NCBI GenBank assembly: GCA_903920835.1 | Contig: CAIXNQ010000223.1 | Coordinates: forward strand, 1 to 6,208 | DNA from: an uncultured Bacteroidota bacterium | GTDB lineage: Bacteria > Bacteroidota > Bacteroidia > Flavobacteriales > Flavobacteriaceae | Length of the DNA stretch: 6,208 bases | Direction: 5' to 3' | In this document: in pieces, positions 1-6,125 of the stretch | Layout: each line of letters begins with the position of its first letter | How positions within the stretch are numbered: the stretch's first letter is position 1 | Made by a program: the position numbers and the translations under genes | The notes under the pieces: model-generated | What the model saw: the letters and a program-made list of their open reading frames with translations, nothing else | The model's database searches: none | Told to the model about the DNA's origin: nothing

Positions 1-53
1 ACGATTTTTTAAACCATTTCAAAAGATTAATGCATTACTATACAATAGAATTT

Positions 54-85
54 GAGACTGGACAGAATTTTGTGTAAACTCTAAT
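54..85 (+). repeat. Left terminal inverted repeat of the IS256-family element
   Basis: The inner part, TTGTGTAAACTCTAAT at 70-85, is the exact reverse complement of 1399-1414. The outer 16 bp (54-69, starting GAGACTGG) match the other end at only 8 positions. The stop codon of the transposase lies 6 bp further in, at 91-93. Confidence 0.8.
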
Positions 86-90
86 AATGC

Positions 91-1311
91 TCAATGTTTA
101 ATTTTACATCTTTCCCCAAAGATAATTAAAAACTGGTTCATTATCAATCCCCAGAAAAGAATTGTTTTAGTCCAGCTTTTTTCATTATTTTTAATGGCTA
201 GATAAACTGACTTTTTCACGCTTTTTTCATCAGGGAATTGTACCTTGGTTTTGGTGTATTTTCGAATTCCTCTGTTGAGATTTTCAATAGTATTTGTGGT
301 GTACATTATTTTTCTTAATTCGGGTGGATAGTCTAAAAACGGAATCAGATTTTCCCAGTTGTTTTCCCAGCTGTCGATAGCATATTTATACTTTTCTCCC
401 CATTTCTTTTTGACCTCTTTTAAGGATTCTGCTGCGCTCTGTTCGTCGAGGGCTGTATAAATTTGTTTGAGGTCGTTGCAGAAGGTTTGACGGTCTTTTG
501 TGACGACAAATTTCATGCTGTTTCGTATTTGATGCACAATGCAAAGCTGGGTAATTGTTTCAGGAAAAACACTTTTTATGGCTTTTGTAAATCCAGCCAG
601 ATTATCGGTACAGGCAATTAAAATATCTTCAACTCCTCTGATTTTTAAGTCCGACAATACAGTCATCCAAAACGATGCAGACTCGGTTTTGTTAAGCCAC
701 ATTCCCAGCACTTCTTTTATTCCATCTGCTCTTAGGCCAATAACCACGTGCATTGCGTTGTTGATGTACTTTCCCTCAACGCGTACTTTTAAATGAACGG
801 CATCCATCCAAACAATTAGATATTGAGGTTCCAGCAAGCGTTTGCTCCAATCTTCAACATCGATAAGTATCTTATCGGATATGCTAGAAATTGTCGATTC
901 GCTAACCGATATTCCGTAGATTGATTTTACCTGTTCTACAATATCACTTCGGGTCATTCCTCGACTGTACATCCCCTGAATAGCATCTTATATTTTACCA
1001 CTCATTGTTTCTCCTTTTGGGATAATTTGAGGCTCAAATTTACCATTTCTATCTCTAGGGATATTTAAAACCATGTCTCCAAAAGTCTCCGATTTTATTG
1101 TTTTTGGGAATGAACCATTTCTGCTATTTCCAGAATTATTTCCTTCAATATTATGCTTTTCATATCCCAAATGTTCATCTAATTCTGCCTGCAAAAATTG
1201 TTCAATTCCTTGCTTATACAAACTCTCAAAATAAGAATGAAATCCCTCTTTTGTTTGAAATTCTTTTGCAAAATCTTTTGGTAATTTGCCATCTTTAATT
1301 TCCATAATCAT
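91..1311 (-). pseudogene. IS256-family DDE transposase, interrupted by one in-frame TAA
   Basis: The reading frame runs 406 codons from ATG at 1311 (a second ATG is at 1305), the usual length for a transposase_mut (PF00872) protein, which cuts and inserts the IS. The only lesion is TAA at 988-990, codon 108, in ...MSGKI*DAIQGMYSRGM, where relatives carry a sense codon, often acidic or lysine. Both halves are in the same frame, so this is a point nonsense change and not a frameshift. Beyond the stop the catalytic core looks intact: first Asp at about residue 170 (VWMDAVHLKVR), second Asp at about 236 (CTDNLAGF), the C-x2-H motif at about 257-260 (CIVHQ) and the catalytic Glu at about 343 (NTIENLNR). 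The N-terminal half retains the DNA-binding region. Reinitiation at Met114 would give a 293-residue protein lacking the N-terminal domain, so function is unlikely without readthrough. A sequencing error at 988-990 is the main alternative. Confidence 0.88.
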
Positions 1312-1325
1312 TGTTTTTAAATTGT

Positions 1326-1333
1326 TAAATATA
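1326..1333 (-). promoter_or_regulatory. Weak candidate -7 element for the transposase
   Basis: The minus strand reads TATATTTA, seven of eight positions of TAnnTTTG, 14 bp before the ATG at 1311. No TTG is seen at the expected upstream distance, which would fall inside the palindrome. If it is used, the palindrome would overlap the upstream promoter region and could influence it. Confidence 0.25.
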
Positions 1334-1344
1334 CTCTTTTTTTT

Positions 1345-1402
1345 TAATCCCCTTCGGGGAACTCTTTAACGGCGCCGTTAAAGAGTTCCCCGAAGGGGAT
1401 TA
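1345..1402. repeat. Perfect 58-bp palindrome (29-bp arms, no spacer) inside the IS right end
   Basis: All 29 base pairs match around a GGCGCC centre (1371-1376). Each arm contains a smaller inverted repeat, CCCCTTCGGGG at 1349-1359 and CCCCGAAGGGG at 1388-1398; the first would fold in RNA as a C(UUCG)G tetraloop. It lies between the transposase start (1311) and the right terminal repeat, touching the latter. Neither side has a T-run placed for an intrinsic terminator: the T9 tract at 1337-1345 precedes it on the plus strand and reads as A9 on the minus strand. It could extrude as a cruciform, or form a long hairpin that blocks readthrough transcription into the transposase. Its function is inferred only. 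Confidence 0.95.
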
Positions 1403-1430
1403 GAGTTTACACAATCTAATGACTACTCCC
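1399..1430 (-). repeat. Right terminal inverted repeat of the IS256-family element
   Basis: Read on the minus strand it begins GGGAGTAG and reaches the TTGTGTAAA core after 16 bp, as the left end does. Its inner 16 bp (1399-1414) are perfect against 70-85, while the outer half is diverged. Its innermost 4 bp (1399-1402) are shared with the arm of the adjacent palindrome. Confidence 0.7.
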
Positions 1431-1520
1431 GTCAATGCCTAAACCAGTATTAGAACGGCATAAACCGCTAATAAATCCATGAAAAACCTTTTACTTAATT
1501 CATTTCCATTGCTGCTTTAA

Positions 1521-1552
1521 AACCAAAAATCCTAAGTTATAACTCAGGATTT
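1521..1552 (-). terminator. Intrinsic terminator of the DUF1456-like gene, overlapping its stop codon
   Basis: The arms at 1527-1538 and 1541-1552 (AATCCTAAGTT against AACTCAGGATT) pair with one A/C mismatch around a two-base loop. On the minus strand the stem is followed by ATTTTTGGTTTT. The TGA stop (1544-1546) lies inside the stem. On the plus strand the stem is followed by TTCTTGTTTTT, so it may also stop transcription coming out of the IS. Confidence 0.65.
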
Positions 1553-1972
1553 CTTGTTTTTGCCGTTATTGAATTTTATTTTCTCTACAACTTGAATCTT
1601 AGGGGCTGGTTTTTTCTTTTGATTCTTAGGATTGAAAGGTTTTTTAGTCTTTAACTCAGGTTTAGTTTCTTTTTCGGGAGCTGTTTTCTTAAATACTTTG
1701 GGTTGTGCTTCAGCTCTGTGAATAGCAATCACATCGGCAGGAATCTTAGGTTCCTCTTTGGTGCCTCTGAGGTAAATTACCAATCCATTTAAAAAATTTC
1801 TAAGAATTTGGTCGCCACATTCCATAAAATTGGGGTGGTCGGCATTCCTGAAAATATTGCCCAATTCGCCCTTAGAAATTCTAAAATCTACGAGTTCTAA
1901 AATCGACACTATTTGGTCGTCACGAAGCATTAAAGCCACGCGCAATTTTTTGAAAATATCGTTGTTGTTCAT
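1544..1972 (-). CDS. DUF1456/YehS-like protein, single repeat with Lys/Pro-rich tail
   Basis: A 142-residue soluble protein whose first ~70 residues match the DUF1456 (PF07308) repeat, with MNNNDIFKKLRVAL at the start, then DDQIVSILELVDFRIS, DHPNFMECGDQ and LRNFLNGL. The family's biochemical role is unknown. E. coli YehS, as I recall it, has two such repeats in about 156 residues; this protein resembles the second (ECGDQ.LR.FL signature) and lacks the first. Residues 71-142 form a low-complexity tail rich in Lys, Pro and Glu, probably disordered and strongly basic, which might bind nucleic acid or ribosomes, though that is inference. There is no signal peptide or membrane segment. The start ATG lies 18 bp downstream of a TAcaTTTG promoter element, and the stop is embedded in the terminator hairpin. 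It is monocistronic and divergent from purM. Confidence 0.85.
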   Translation of the reverse strand: MNNNDIFKKLRVALMLRDDQIVSILELVDFRISKGELGNIFRNADHPNFMECGDQILRNFLNGLVIYLRGTKEEPKIPADVIAIHRAEAQPKVFKKTAPEKETKPELKTKKPFNPKNQKKKPAPKIQVVEKIKFNNGKNKKS

Positions 1973-1989
1973 ACGTTTTATTTTGTTTT

Positions 1990-1997
1990 CAAATGTA
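1990..1997 (-). promoter_or_regulatory. Bacteroidota -7 element for the DUF1456-like gene
   Basis: The minus strand reads TACATTTG, a full match to TAnnTTTG, ending 18 bp upstream of the ATG at 1972 and implying a leader of about 10 nt. The -33 region is poor (TTAG at about 2018-2021 instead of TTG), so this promoter may be weaker than the one facing purM. Confidence 0.55.
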
Positions 1998-2021
1998 ATC
2001 TATTTTTTGTTGGCTTGCTAA

Positions 2022-2051
2022 TTGTAAAATTGGGCATTAAAACTATCTTTG
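2022..2051 (+). promoter_or_regulatory. Bacteroidota-type promoter of purM
   Basis: TTG at 2022-2024, a 19-bp spacer and TATCTTTG at 2044-2051 match the TTG / TAnnTTTG consensus described for Flavobacterium. Transcription would start near 2057-2058, giving a leader of about 17 nt before the ATG at 2075. This decides the start codon: the in-frame TTG at 2015 lies upstream of the promoter. Confidence 0.75.
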
Positions 2052-2074
2052 CCAGAGACAACAACAATAAAACT

Positions 2075-3256
2075 ATGAGTGCTACCAACAGCCAACGATA
2101 CGCGATGCGTGGCGTTTCTGCCGCCAAAGAAGATGTGCACAACGCCATCAAAAACACCAACAAGGGTTTGTTTCCTAAAGCTTTTTGCAAGATTGTTCCC
2201 GATTATTTGACCAACGATGATGAATATTGCCTGGTAATGCACGCCGATGGTGCTGGCACAAAATCCTCGTTGGCTTATCTTTATTGGAAAGAAACGGGCG
2301 ATTTATCGGTCTGGAAAGGCATTGCGCAAGACGCTCTAATAATGAATATCGACGATTTGCTTTGCGTTGGCGCCACAGACAATATTTTGCTTTCCTCGAC
2401 AATTGGTCGAAATAAAAACCTCATTCCTGCCGAAGTCATTGCGGCATTAATCAACGGCACCGAAGAACTAATTGCAGAGCTCAATTCGTTTGGCGTTTCT
2501 ATTCATACCACTGGAGGCGAAACTGCCGATGTGGGCGATTTGGTTAGAACCATAATTGTAGATTCTACAGTAACGGCACGCATCAAACGGGCTCAAGTTA
2601 TTGACAATGCCAACATCAAAGCCGGCGATGTGATTGTTGGGTTGGCTTCTTTCGGTCAAGCTAATTACGAAAAAAATTATAACGGCGGCATGGGCAGCAA
2701 CGGACTAACTTCTGCGCGACATGATGTTTTTGCGCATTATCTTGCCGAAAAATATCCTGAAAGTTATGACCATTTAGTGCCCAAAGAATTGATTTATTCT
2801 GGAAATATCAAACTGACAGATGCTGTGCCTAACGTTCCTGTTGATGCTGGCAAACTAGTATTATCGCCCACAAGAACTTACGCTCCGATAATTAAAGCGA
2901 TACTAGACCAATTTTCTCCTAAAGAAATTCACGGAATGGTGCACTGTTCGGGCGGCGCTCAAACAAAAATATTGCATTTTATAGAGAACCTTCATGTGAT
3001 TAAAGATAACTTATTTCCAGTTCCTCCCCTATTCCAACTGATTCAAGAGCAATCAAAAACCGATTGGAAAGAAATGTATCAAGTGTTTAATTGCGGTCAC
3101 CGTATGGAATTGTATGTTCCTGAAGTAATCGCAAAAGAAATAATTTCAATATCGGAATCTTTTGGCGTAGCCGCACAAATAATAGGAAAAGTAACCGCAA
3201 GTGATTCAAAAAAGCTAACCATAAAAAGTGAATTTGGTCAATTTGAATATTTTTAG
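2075..3256 (+). CDS. purM: Phosphoribosylformylglycinamidine cyclo-ligase (AIR synthase), Bacteroidota long form
   Basis: This 393-residue cytosolic enzyme closes the imidazole ring in de novo purine synthesis, converting FGAM and ATP to AIR, ADP and phosphate. PurM-fold landmarks occur in order: HADGAGTKSS (56-65), NIDDLLCVGATD (91-102), GGETADVGD (147-155), GGMGSNGLTSARH (204-216), HGMVHCSGGAQTK (286-298) and FNCGHRMELYVP (338-349). It is longer than E. coli PurM (about 345 residues) and diverges in motif detail, as is usual in this phylum, where it is often annotated only as an AIR synthase-related protein. The ATG at 2075 is preferred over TTG at 2015 because the promoter lies between them and the protein then begins MSATNSQRYAMRGVS, as relatives do. 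G+C falls along the gene, from about 53% in 2101-2160 to about 32% in 3181-3240. The alternative is a PurM-like paralogue with another substrate. Confidence 0.88.
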   Translation: MSATNSQRYAMRGVSAAKEDVHNAIKNTNKGLFPKAFCKIVPDYLTNDDEYCLVMHADGAGTKSSLAYLYWKETGDLSVWKGIAQDALIMNIDDLLCVGATDNILLSSTIGRNKNLIPAEVIAALINGTEELIAELNSFGVSIHTTGGETADVGDLVRTIIVDSTVTARIKRAQVIDNANIKAGDVIVGLASFGQANYEKNYNGGMGSNGLTSARHDVFAHYLAEKYPESYDHLVPKELIYSGNIKLTDAVPNVPVDAGKLVLSPTRTYAPIIKAILDQFSPKEIHGMVHCSGGAQTKILHFIENLHVIKDNLFPVPPLFQLIQEQSKTDWKEMYQVFNCGHRMELYVPEVIAKEIISISESFGVAAQIIGKVTASDSKKLTIKSEFGQFEYF

Positions 3257-3284
3257 TGTAAATAATATTTAAAATCTAGTTTAC

Positions 3285-3313
3285 TTTACAAAAACCTCAT
3301 AAATTTATCTTTG
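3285..3313 (+). promoter_or_regulatory. Bacteroidota-type promoter of pafA
   Basis: TATCTTTG at 3306-3313 is a perfect TAnnTTTG element, the same octamer as at purM. The upstream element is weak, TTT at 3285-3287 with an 18-bp spacer. Transcription would start near 3320, leaving a leader of about 13 nt. I see no Pho-box-like repeat in the 76-bp gap between purM and pafA. Confidence 0.6.
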
Positions 3314-3332
3314 TTTTTTAATTTAATATACA

Positions 3333-4946
3333 ATGAAAAAAATAGTCTTTCTAATAGTCTTCATAGCATTTGCAAACCACAGTTTTTCGCAACAACGCCC
3401 GAAATTAGTAGTCGGAATTGTTGTCGATCAAATGAAAATGGAATATTTATATCGTTTTTCAAATGATTTTTCGACTACTGGTTTCAAAAGATTAATGAAT
3501 GACGGTTTCGTTTTTCAAAATATGCACTATAACTATATGCCGACCTATACTGCACCAGGTCACGCCTCGATTTATACAGGAACAACACCAGCCGTTCATG
3601 GCATTGTAGGAAATGAATGGTACAACAGAAGTACCAGCAAAGAAATGTATTGCACCGATGATAGTTCGGTTAAAACCATTGGTGATGGCACTCCAAAAGA
3701 AGGAGAAATGTCTCCAAAAAACTTGCAAACCACCACTATTACAGATGAATTGAAGTTGGCAACTAACTTTAAAGGCAAAGTTATAGGGATTAGTTTGAAA
3801 GATAGAGGAGCCATATTGCCCGCTGGACATTTTGCCAATTGGGCTTTTTGGTACAGCAAGACAGGTGCATTTATTTCGAGCACATTTTATGGTGAAAAGT
3901 TGCCCAACTGGTTGAACGAATTCAATTCCGAAAAACATTTTATGCCCTACATCAATCAAGGTTGGAATTTGCTTAAACCTTTGGAAAACTATAATGAAAG
4001 TCTGCCAGATGAAAACAAATATGAAGGTAGTTTAAACGGTGCCAAACCCGTTTTCCCATACAATCTAAAAGAATTGTATGACAAAAGCGATGCTGGAATA
4101 TTACGTTCTACTCCATTCGGAAATGATTTATTAGCAGAATTAGCCATTAGAGCTATAGAAAAAGAAGATTTGGGCAAAGACGAAACAACCGATTTTTTGA
4201 CTATCAGTTTTTCCTCAACAGATTATGTAGGTCATATTCTCGGACCACGTTCAATGGAGCTTCAAGATACTTACTTGCGACTAGACAATACCATTTCTGA
4301 ACTACTCAAAAGCCTAGATAAAACGGTTGGAAAAGGAAATTATCTACTGTTTTTAACCGCCGATCACGGTGGAGCAGAAAACGCACGATTTTTGAAAGAT
4401 AATAAATATAATGTAACCAATATCGAGACCAAAGATTTTGTAAAAAACCTCCGAAAATTCTCTGCAGACACCTTTGGTTCAGACTTAGTGCTGAATTATT
4501 CTAATTTCAATTTGTTTTTAAACAAAGAACAAATTCAAAGTAAAGGATTAGATTTGGTGAAAGTAAAACAAACATTTGTTTCGTTTTTATTGAGTCAGGA
4601 ACAAATAAAAAAAGTTTATACGGATGAAGAAATCAAAGCCAATTCTGGAAATGACTATTATATAAATTGTATTGCAAAAGGTTATGATGCCACCCAAAAC
4701 GGAGATATGGTTATTCTTGACAAACCAGGGTATATAGAATTTGGTGCAACAGGAACATCTCACGGAACACCATATAGTTACGACACCCATGTGCCAATGC
4801 TTTTTTATGGTTGGAACATCAAAAAAGGCGTTTCATATCAACATAAAGTAATTACACAGCTTGCTCCTACACTAGCCCAAAAACTCGAAATTGCATTCCC
4901 AAACGGTACAGAAGCTGCGGTGCTAACCGAAGTTCTTGAGAAGTAA
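3333..4946 (+). CDS. pafA: PafA-type alkaline phosphatase, exported
   Basis: A 537-residue phosphate-monoester hydrolase of the alkaline phosphatase superfamily (type I phosphodiesterase/NPP fold, PF01663), resembling PafA of Elizabethkingia meningoseptica (about 546 residues). The signal peptide MKKIVFLIVFIAFANHSFSQ places the mature enzyme in the periplasm or envelope. The PafA active site can be traced by motif with steadily increasing offset: metal ligands Asp32, Asp297, His301, Asp344, His345 and His477, nucleophile Thr73 (in TYTAPGHAS), Asn94 (GNEWY) and the Lys156-Asp-Arg158 pair (ISLKDRG) that contacts the phosphoryl group. These correspond to D38, D305, H309, D352, H353, H486, T79, N100, K162 and R164 of the reference enzyme. 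Lys-x-Arg and Asn favour a monoesterase over a phosphodiesterase. It has its own promoter and appears monocistronic. No T9SS C-terminal domain is seen. Its likely role is phosphate release from organic phosphates. Confidence 0.9.
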   Translation: MKKIVFLIVFIAFANHSFSQQRPKLVVGIVVDQMKMEYLYRFSNDFSTTGFKRLMNDGFVFQNMHYNYMPTYTAPGHASIYTGTTPAVHGIVGNEWYNRSTSKEMYCTDDSSVKTIGDGTPKEGEMSPKNLQTTTITDELKLATNFKGKVIGISLKDRGAILPAGHFANWAFWYSKTGAFISSTFYGEKLPNWLNEFNSEKHFMPYINQGWNLLKPLENYNESLPDENKYEGSLNGAKPVFPYNLKELYDKSDAGILRSTPFGNDLLAELAIRAIEKEDLGKDETTDFLTISFSSTDYVGHILGPRSMELQDTYLRLDNTISELLKSLDKTVGKGNYLLFLTADHGGAENARFLKDNKYNVTNIETKDFVKNLRKFSADTFGSDLVLNYSNFNLFLNKEQIQSKGLDLVKVKQTFVSFLLSQEQIKKVYTDEEIKANSGNDYYINCIAKGYDATQNGDMVILDKPGYIEFGATGTSHGTPYSYDTHVPMLFYGWNIKKGVSYQHKVITQLAPTLAQKLEIAFPNGTEAAVLTEVLEK

Positions 4947-5020
4947 ATTTCAATTGGAATAAAGTTTCAATACATTGATTCAGATCTTGTTTATTGTTCA
5001 AAATAAAGTTTGAAAATAAA

Positions 5021-5053
5021 TTTGCTTTTACAATTGATATAATTTTATCTTCG
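5021..5053 (+). promoter_or_regulatory. Bacteroidota-type promoter of porQ (and probably cmk)
   Basis: TTTG at 5021-5024, a 21-bp spacer and TATCTTCG at 5046-5053 (one mismatch to TAnnTTTG) predict a transcript starting near 5060. The leader of about 30 nt contains two out-of-frame ATGs, at 5064 and 5078. Confidence 0.6.
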
Positions 5054-5090
5054 CACTTGCGTTATGCTATTCGGATAATGGCTTTGAACT

Positions 5091-6113
5091 ATGTTTTTTA
5101 AACAACTTTTACTACTTTTTTTTTTATTTCAAATTAGTACCTATGCTCAGGTGGGCGGTCAATCTGTATATCAGTTTCTGAACTTGGTAACTTCTCCTAG
5201 ACAAGCAGCTTTGGGTGGAAAAGTAATTACAATTTATGACGAGGACGTGAATCAAACCCATTTCAACCCGGCAAATATCAATGCAGAAATGGACAATCAC
5301 CTTGCGGTAAACTATGGAAGTTATTTTGGAGATGTTTCTTATGGAACAGCTGCTTATGCTCATACTTTTGACCGCCATGTACAGACATTTACTGCAGCAG
5401 CCAGTTATATTAACTACGGCAACTTTGATGGATATTCAGTTACAGGACAAAAGACAGGCACTTTTACAGGAAGTGAATCTTCAATAGGTGTTGGTTATTC
5501 TTATAACATTCCATTTACAAACATTCACATTGGAGCCAGTGGCAAGTTGATTTCATCTACTTTAGAAAGCTATAACTCGTTTGGCGTAGCCGCAGATTTG
5601 GGTTTTCTATATATAGACGAACCAAATGATGTTAATTGGGCATTTGTTATAAGAAATATAGGAAAGCAAGTTACGACCTACTCTGGATTGCAAGAAAAAT
5701 TACCTACTGAAGTAATGATAGGTGTTTCGCAACTAGTTGAAAACGTTCCTGTGCGCTGGCATTTAACTCTAGAGAACTTGCAGCAATGGAATATTACGTT
5801 TGCAAATCCGAATAGGGCTGTAAATTCTATTGACGGAAGTTCAACCCCCGAGAAAACATCGGTTTTCAATAATGCACTTCGTCATGTTATCTTTGGAGCC
5901 GAGATGTTTCCAGATAAAGGAATCAATTTTAGAATAGGCTACAGTTTCCGAAGAGCCGAAGAACTCAGGATTATAGATCAAAGAAACTTTTCTGGTATTT
6001 CTGTTGGCTTCGGATTAAAAATAAGAAACCTTAAATTTAACTATTCCTACTCCCGATATACTTTGGCATCAAACACTAGTTTGTTCGGATTAGTAATCAA
6101 CTTAAATGAATAA
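5091..6113 (+). CDS. porQ: Type IX secretion system protein PorQ, outer-membrane beta-barrel
   Basis: A 340-residue exported protein. The signal peptide MFFKQLLLLFFLFQISTYA precedes QVGGQSVYQFLNLVTSPRQA, the characteristic start of PorQ, followed by ALGG and HFNPANINAE. The rest alternates short aromatic strands (LAVNYGSYFGDVSYG, IGVGYSYNIPF, FRIGYSFRR, LKFNYSYSRYTL) typical of an outer-membrane beta-barrel of the PorV/FadL kind. In the T9SS, PorQ works with PorU, PorV and PorZ in the cell-surface attachment complex that cleaves the C-terminal signal of cargo and links it to lipopolysaccharide (known from Porphyromonas gingivalis). The length fits the family. Codons 9-12 contain an uninterrupted T10 run (5116-5125). 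cmk starts 12 bp after the stop. The start is preferred because it gives a complete signal peptide. Confidence 0.88.
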   Translation: MFFKQLLLLFFLFQISTYAQVGGQSVYQFLNLVTSPRQAALGGKVITIYDEDVNQTHFNPANINAEMDNHLAVNYGSYFGDVSYGTAAYAHTFDRHVQTFTAAASYINYGNFDGYSVTGQKTGTFTGSESSIGVGYSYNIPFTNIHIGASGKLISSTLESYNSFGVAADLGFLYIDEPNDVNWAFVIRNIGKQVTTYSGLQEKLPTEVMIGVSQLVENVPVRWHLTLENLQQWNITFANPNRAVNSIDGSSTPEKTSVFNNALRHVIFGAEMFPDKGINFRIGYSFRRAEELRIIDQRNFSGISVGFGLKIRNLKFNYSYSRYTLASNTSLFGLVINLNE

Positions 6114-6125
6114 TTATGAATAATT
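6106..6125 (+). repeat. 10-bp tandem duplication across the porQ stop codon
   Basis: ATGAATAATT occurs twice in direct succession (6106-6115 and 6116-6125) and is followed by ATGAA, the start of cmk. The first copy contains the porQ TAA stop (6111-6113). Because the unit is 10 bp, the three ATGs fall in three different frames. Confidence 0.95.

Larger units (their letters stand above)
54..1430 (-). mobile_element. IS256-family insertion sequence, about 1.38 kb, transposase interrupted
   Basis: The element is bounded by 32-bp imperfect inverted repeats (54-85 and 1399-1430; about 24 of 32 positions match, the inner 16 perfectly) and carries one transposase gene on the minus strand. In both repeats the TTGTGTAAA core lies 16 bp inside the proposed tip, the same spacing I recall for IS256 itself, which fixes the ends. 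The length is normal for the family. IS256 elements normally leave an 8-9 bp target duplication, but 46-53 (TAGAATTT) and 1431-1438 (GTCAATGC) do not match, so the insertion is old, recombined, or has a decayed right tip. The element also carries a 58-bp perfect palindrome next to its right repeat. With the transposase broken by a stop it is probably not autonomous, though it could be mobilised in trans by an intact relative. Confidence 0.85.

Noticed and set aside
1..53. Possible gene fragment left of the IS
   Set aside because: No open frame or motif can be supported in 53 bp of AT-rich sequence; it is described only as IS flank.
1439..1480. 13-residue hydrophobic minus-strand ORF (MDLLAVYAVLILV) beside the IS right end
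   Set aside because: Too short to support. It resembles a small membrane peptide but has no promoter or recognisable relative, and could arise by chance in AT-rich DNA.
1431..1482. Tiny plus-strand ORF starting at 1435 (MPKPVLERHKPLINP)
   Set aside because: Fifteen codons, no promoter, and no family likeness.
2015..2074. Upstream in-frame TTG start for purM, adding 20 residues
   Set aside because: The TTG/TAnnTTTG promoter (2022-2051) lies inside this extension, and the added residues do not resemble PurM N-termini.
3492..3959. 155-codon minus-strand ORF antisense to pafA
   Set aside because: It lies wholly inside a well-supported gene, has no family motif, and its Cys/Ile-rich translation is typical of a shadow frame. 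The other antisense frames over purM, pafA and porQ were rejected for the same reason.
4953..4971. Possible terminator hairpin after pafA
   Set aside because: A weak 7-bp stem with a G-T pair and no T-run after it. The direct repeat AATAAAGTTT (4958-4967 and 5002-5011) nearby is also too short and AT-rich to interpret.
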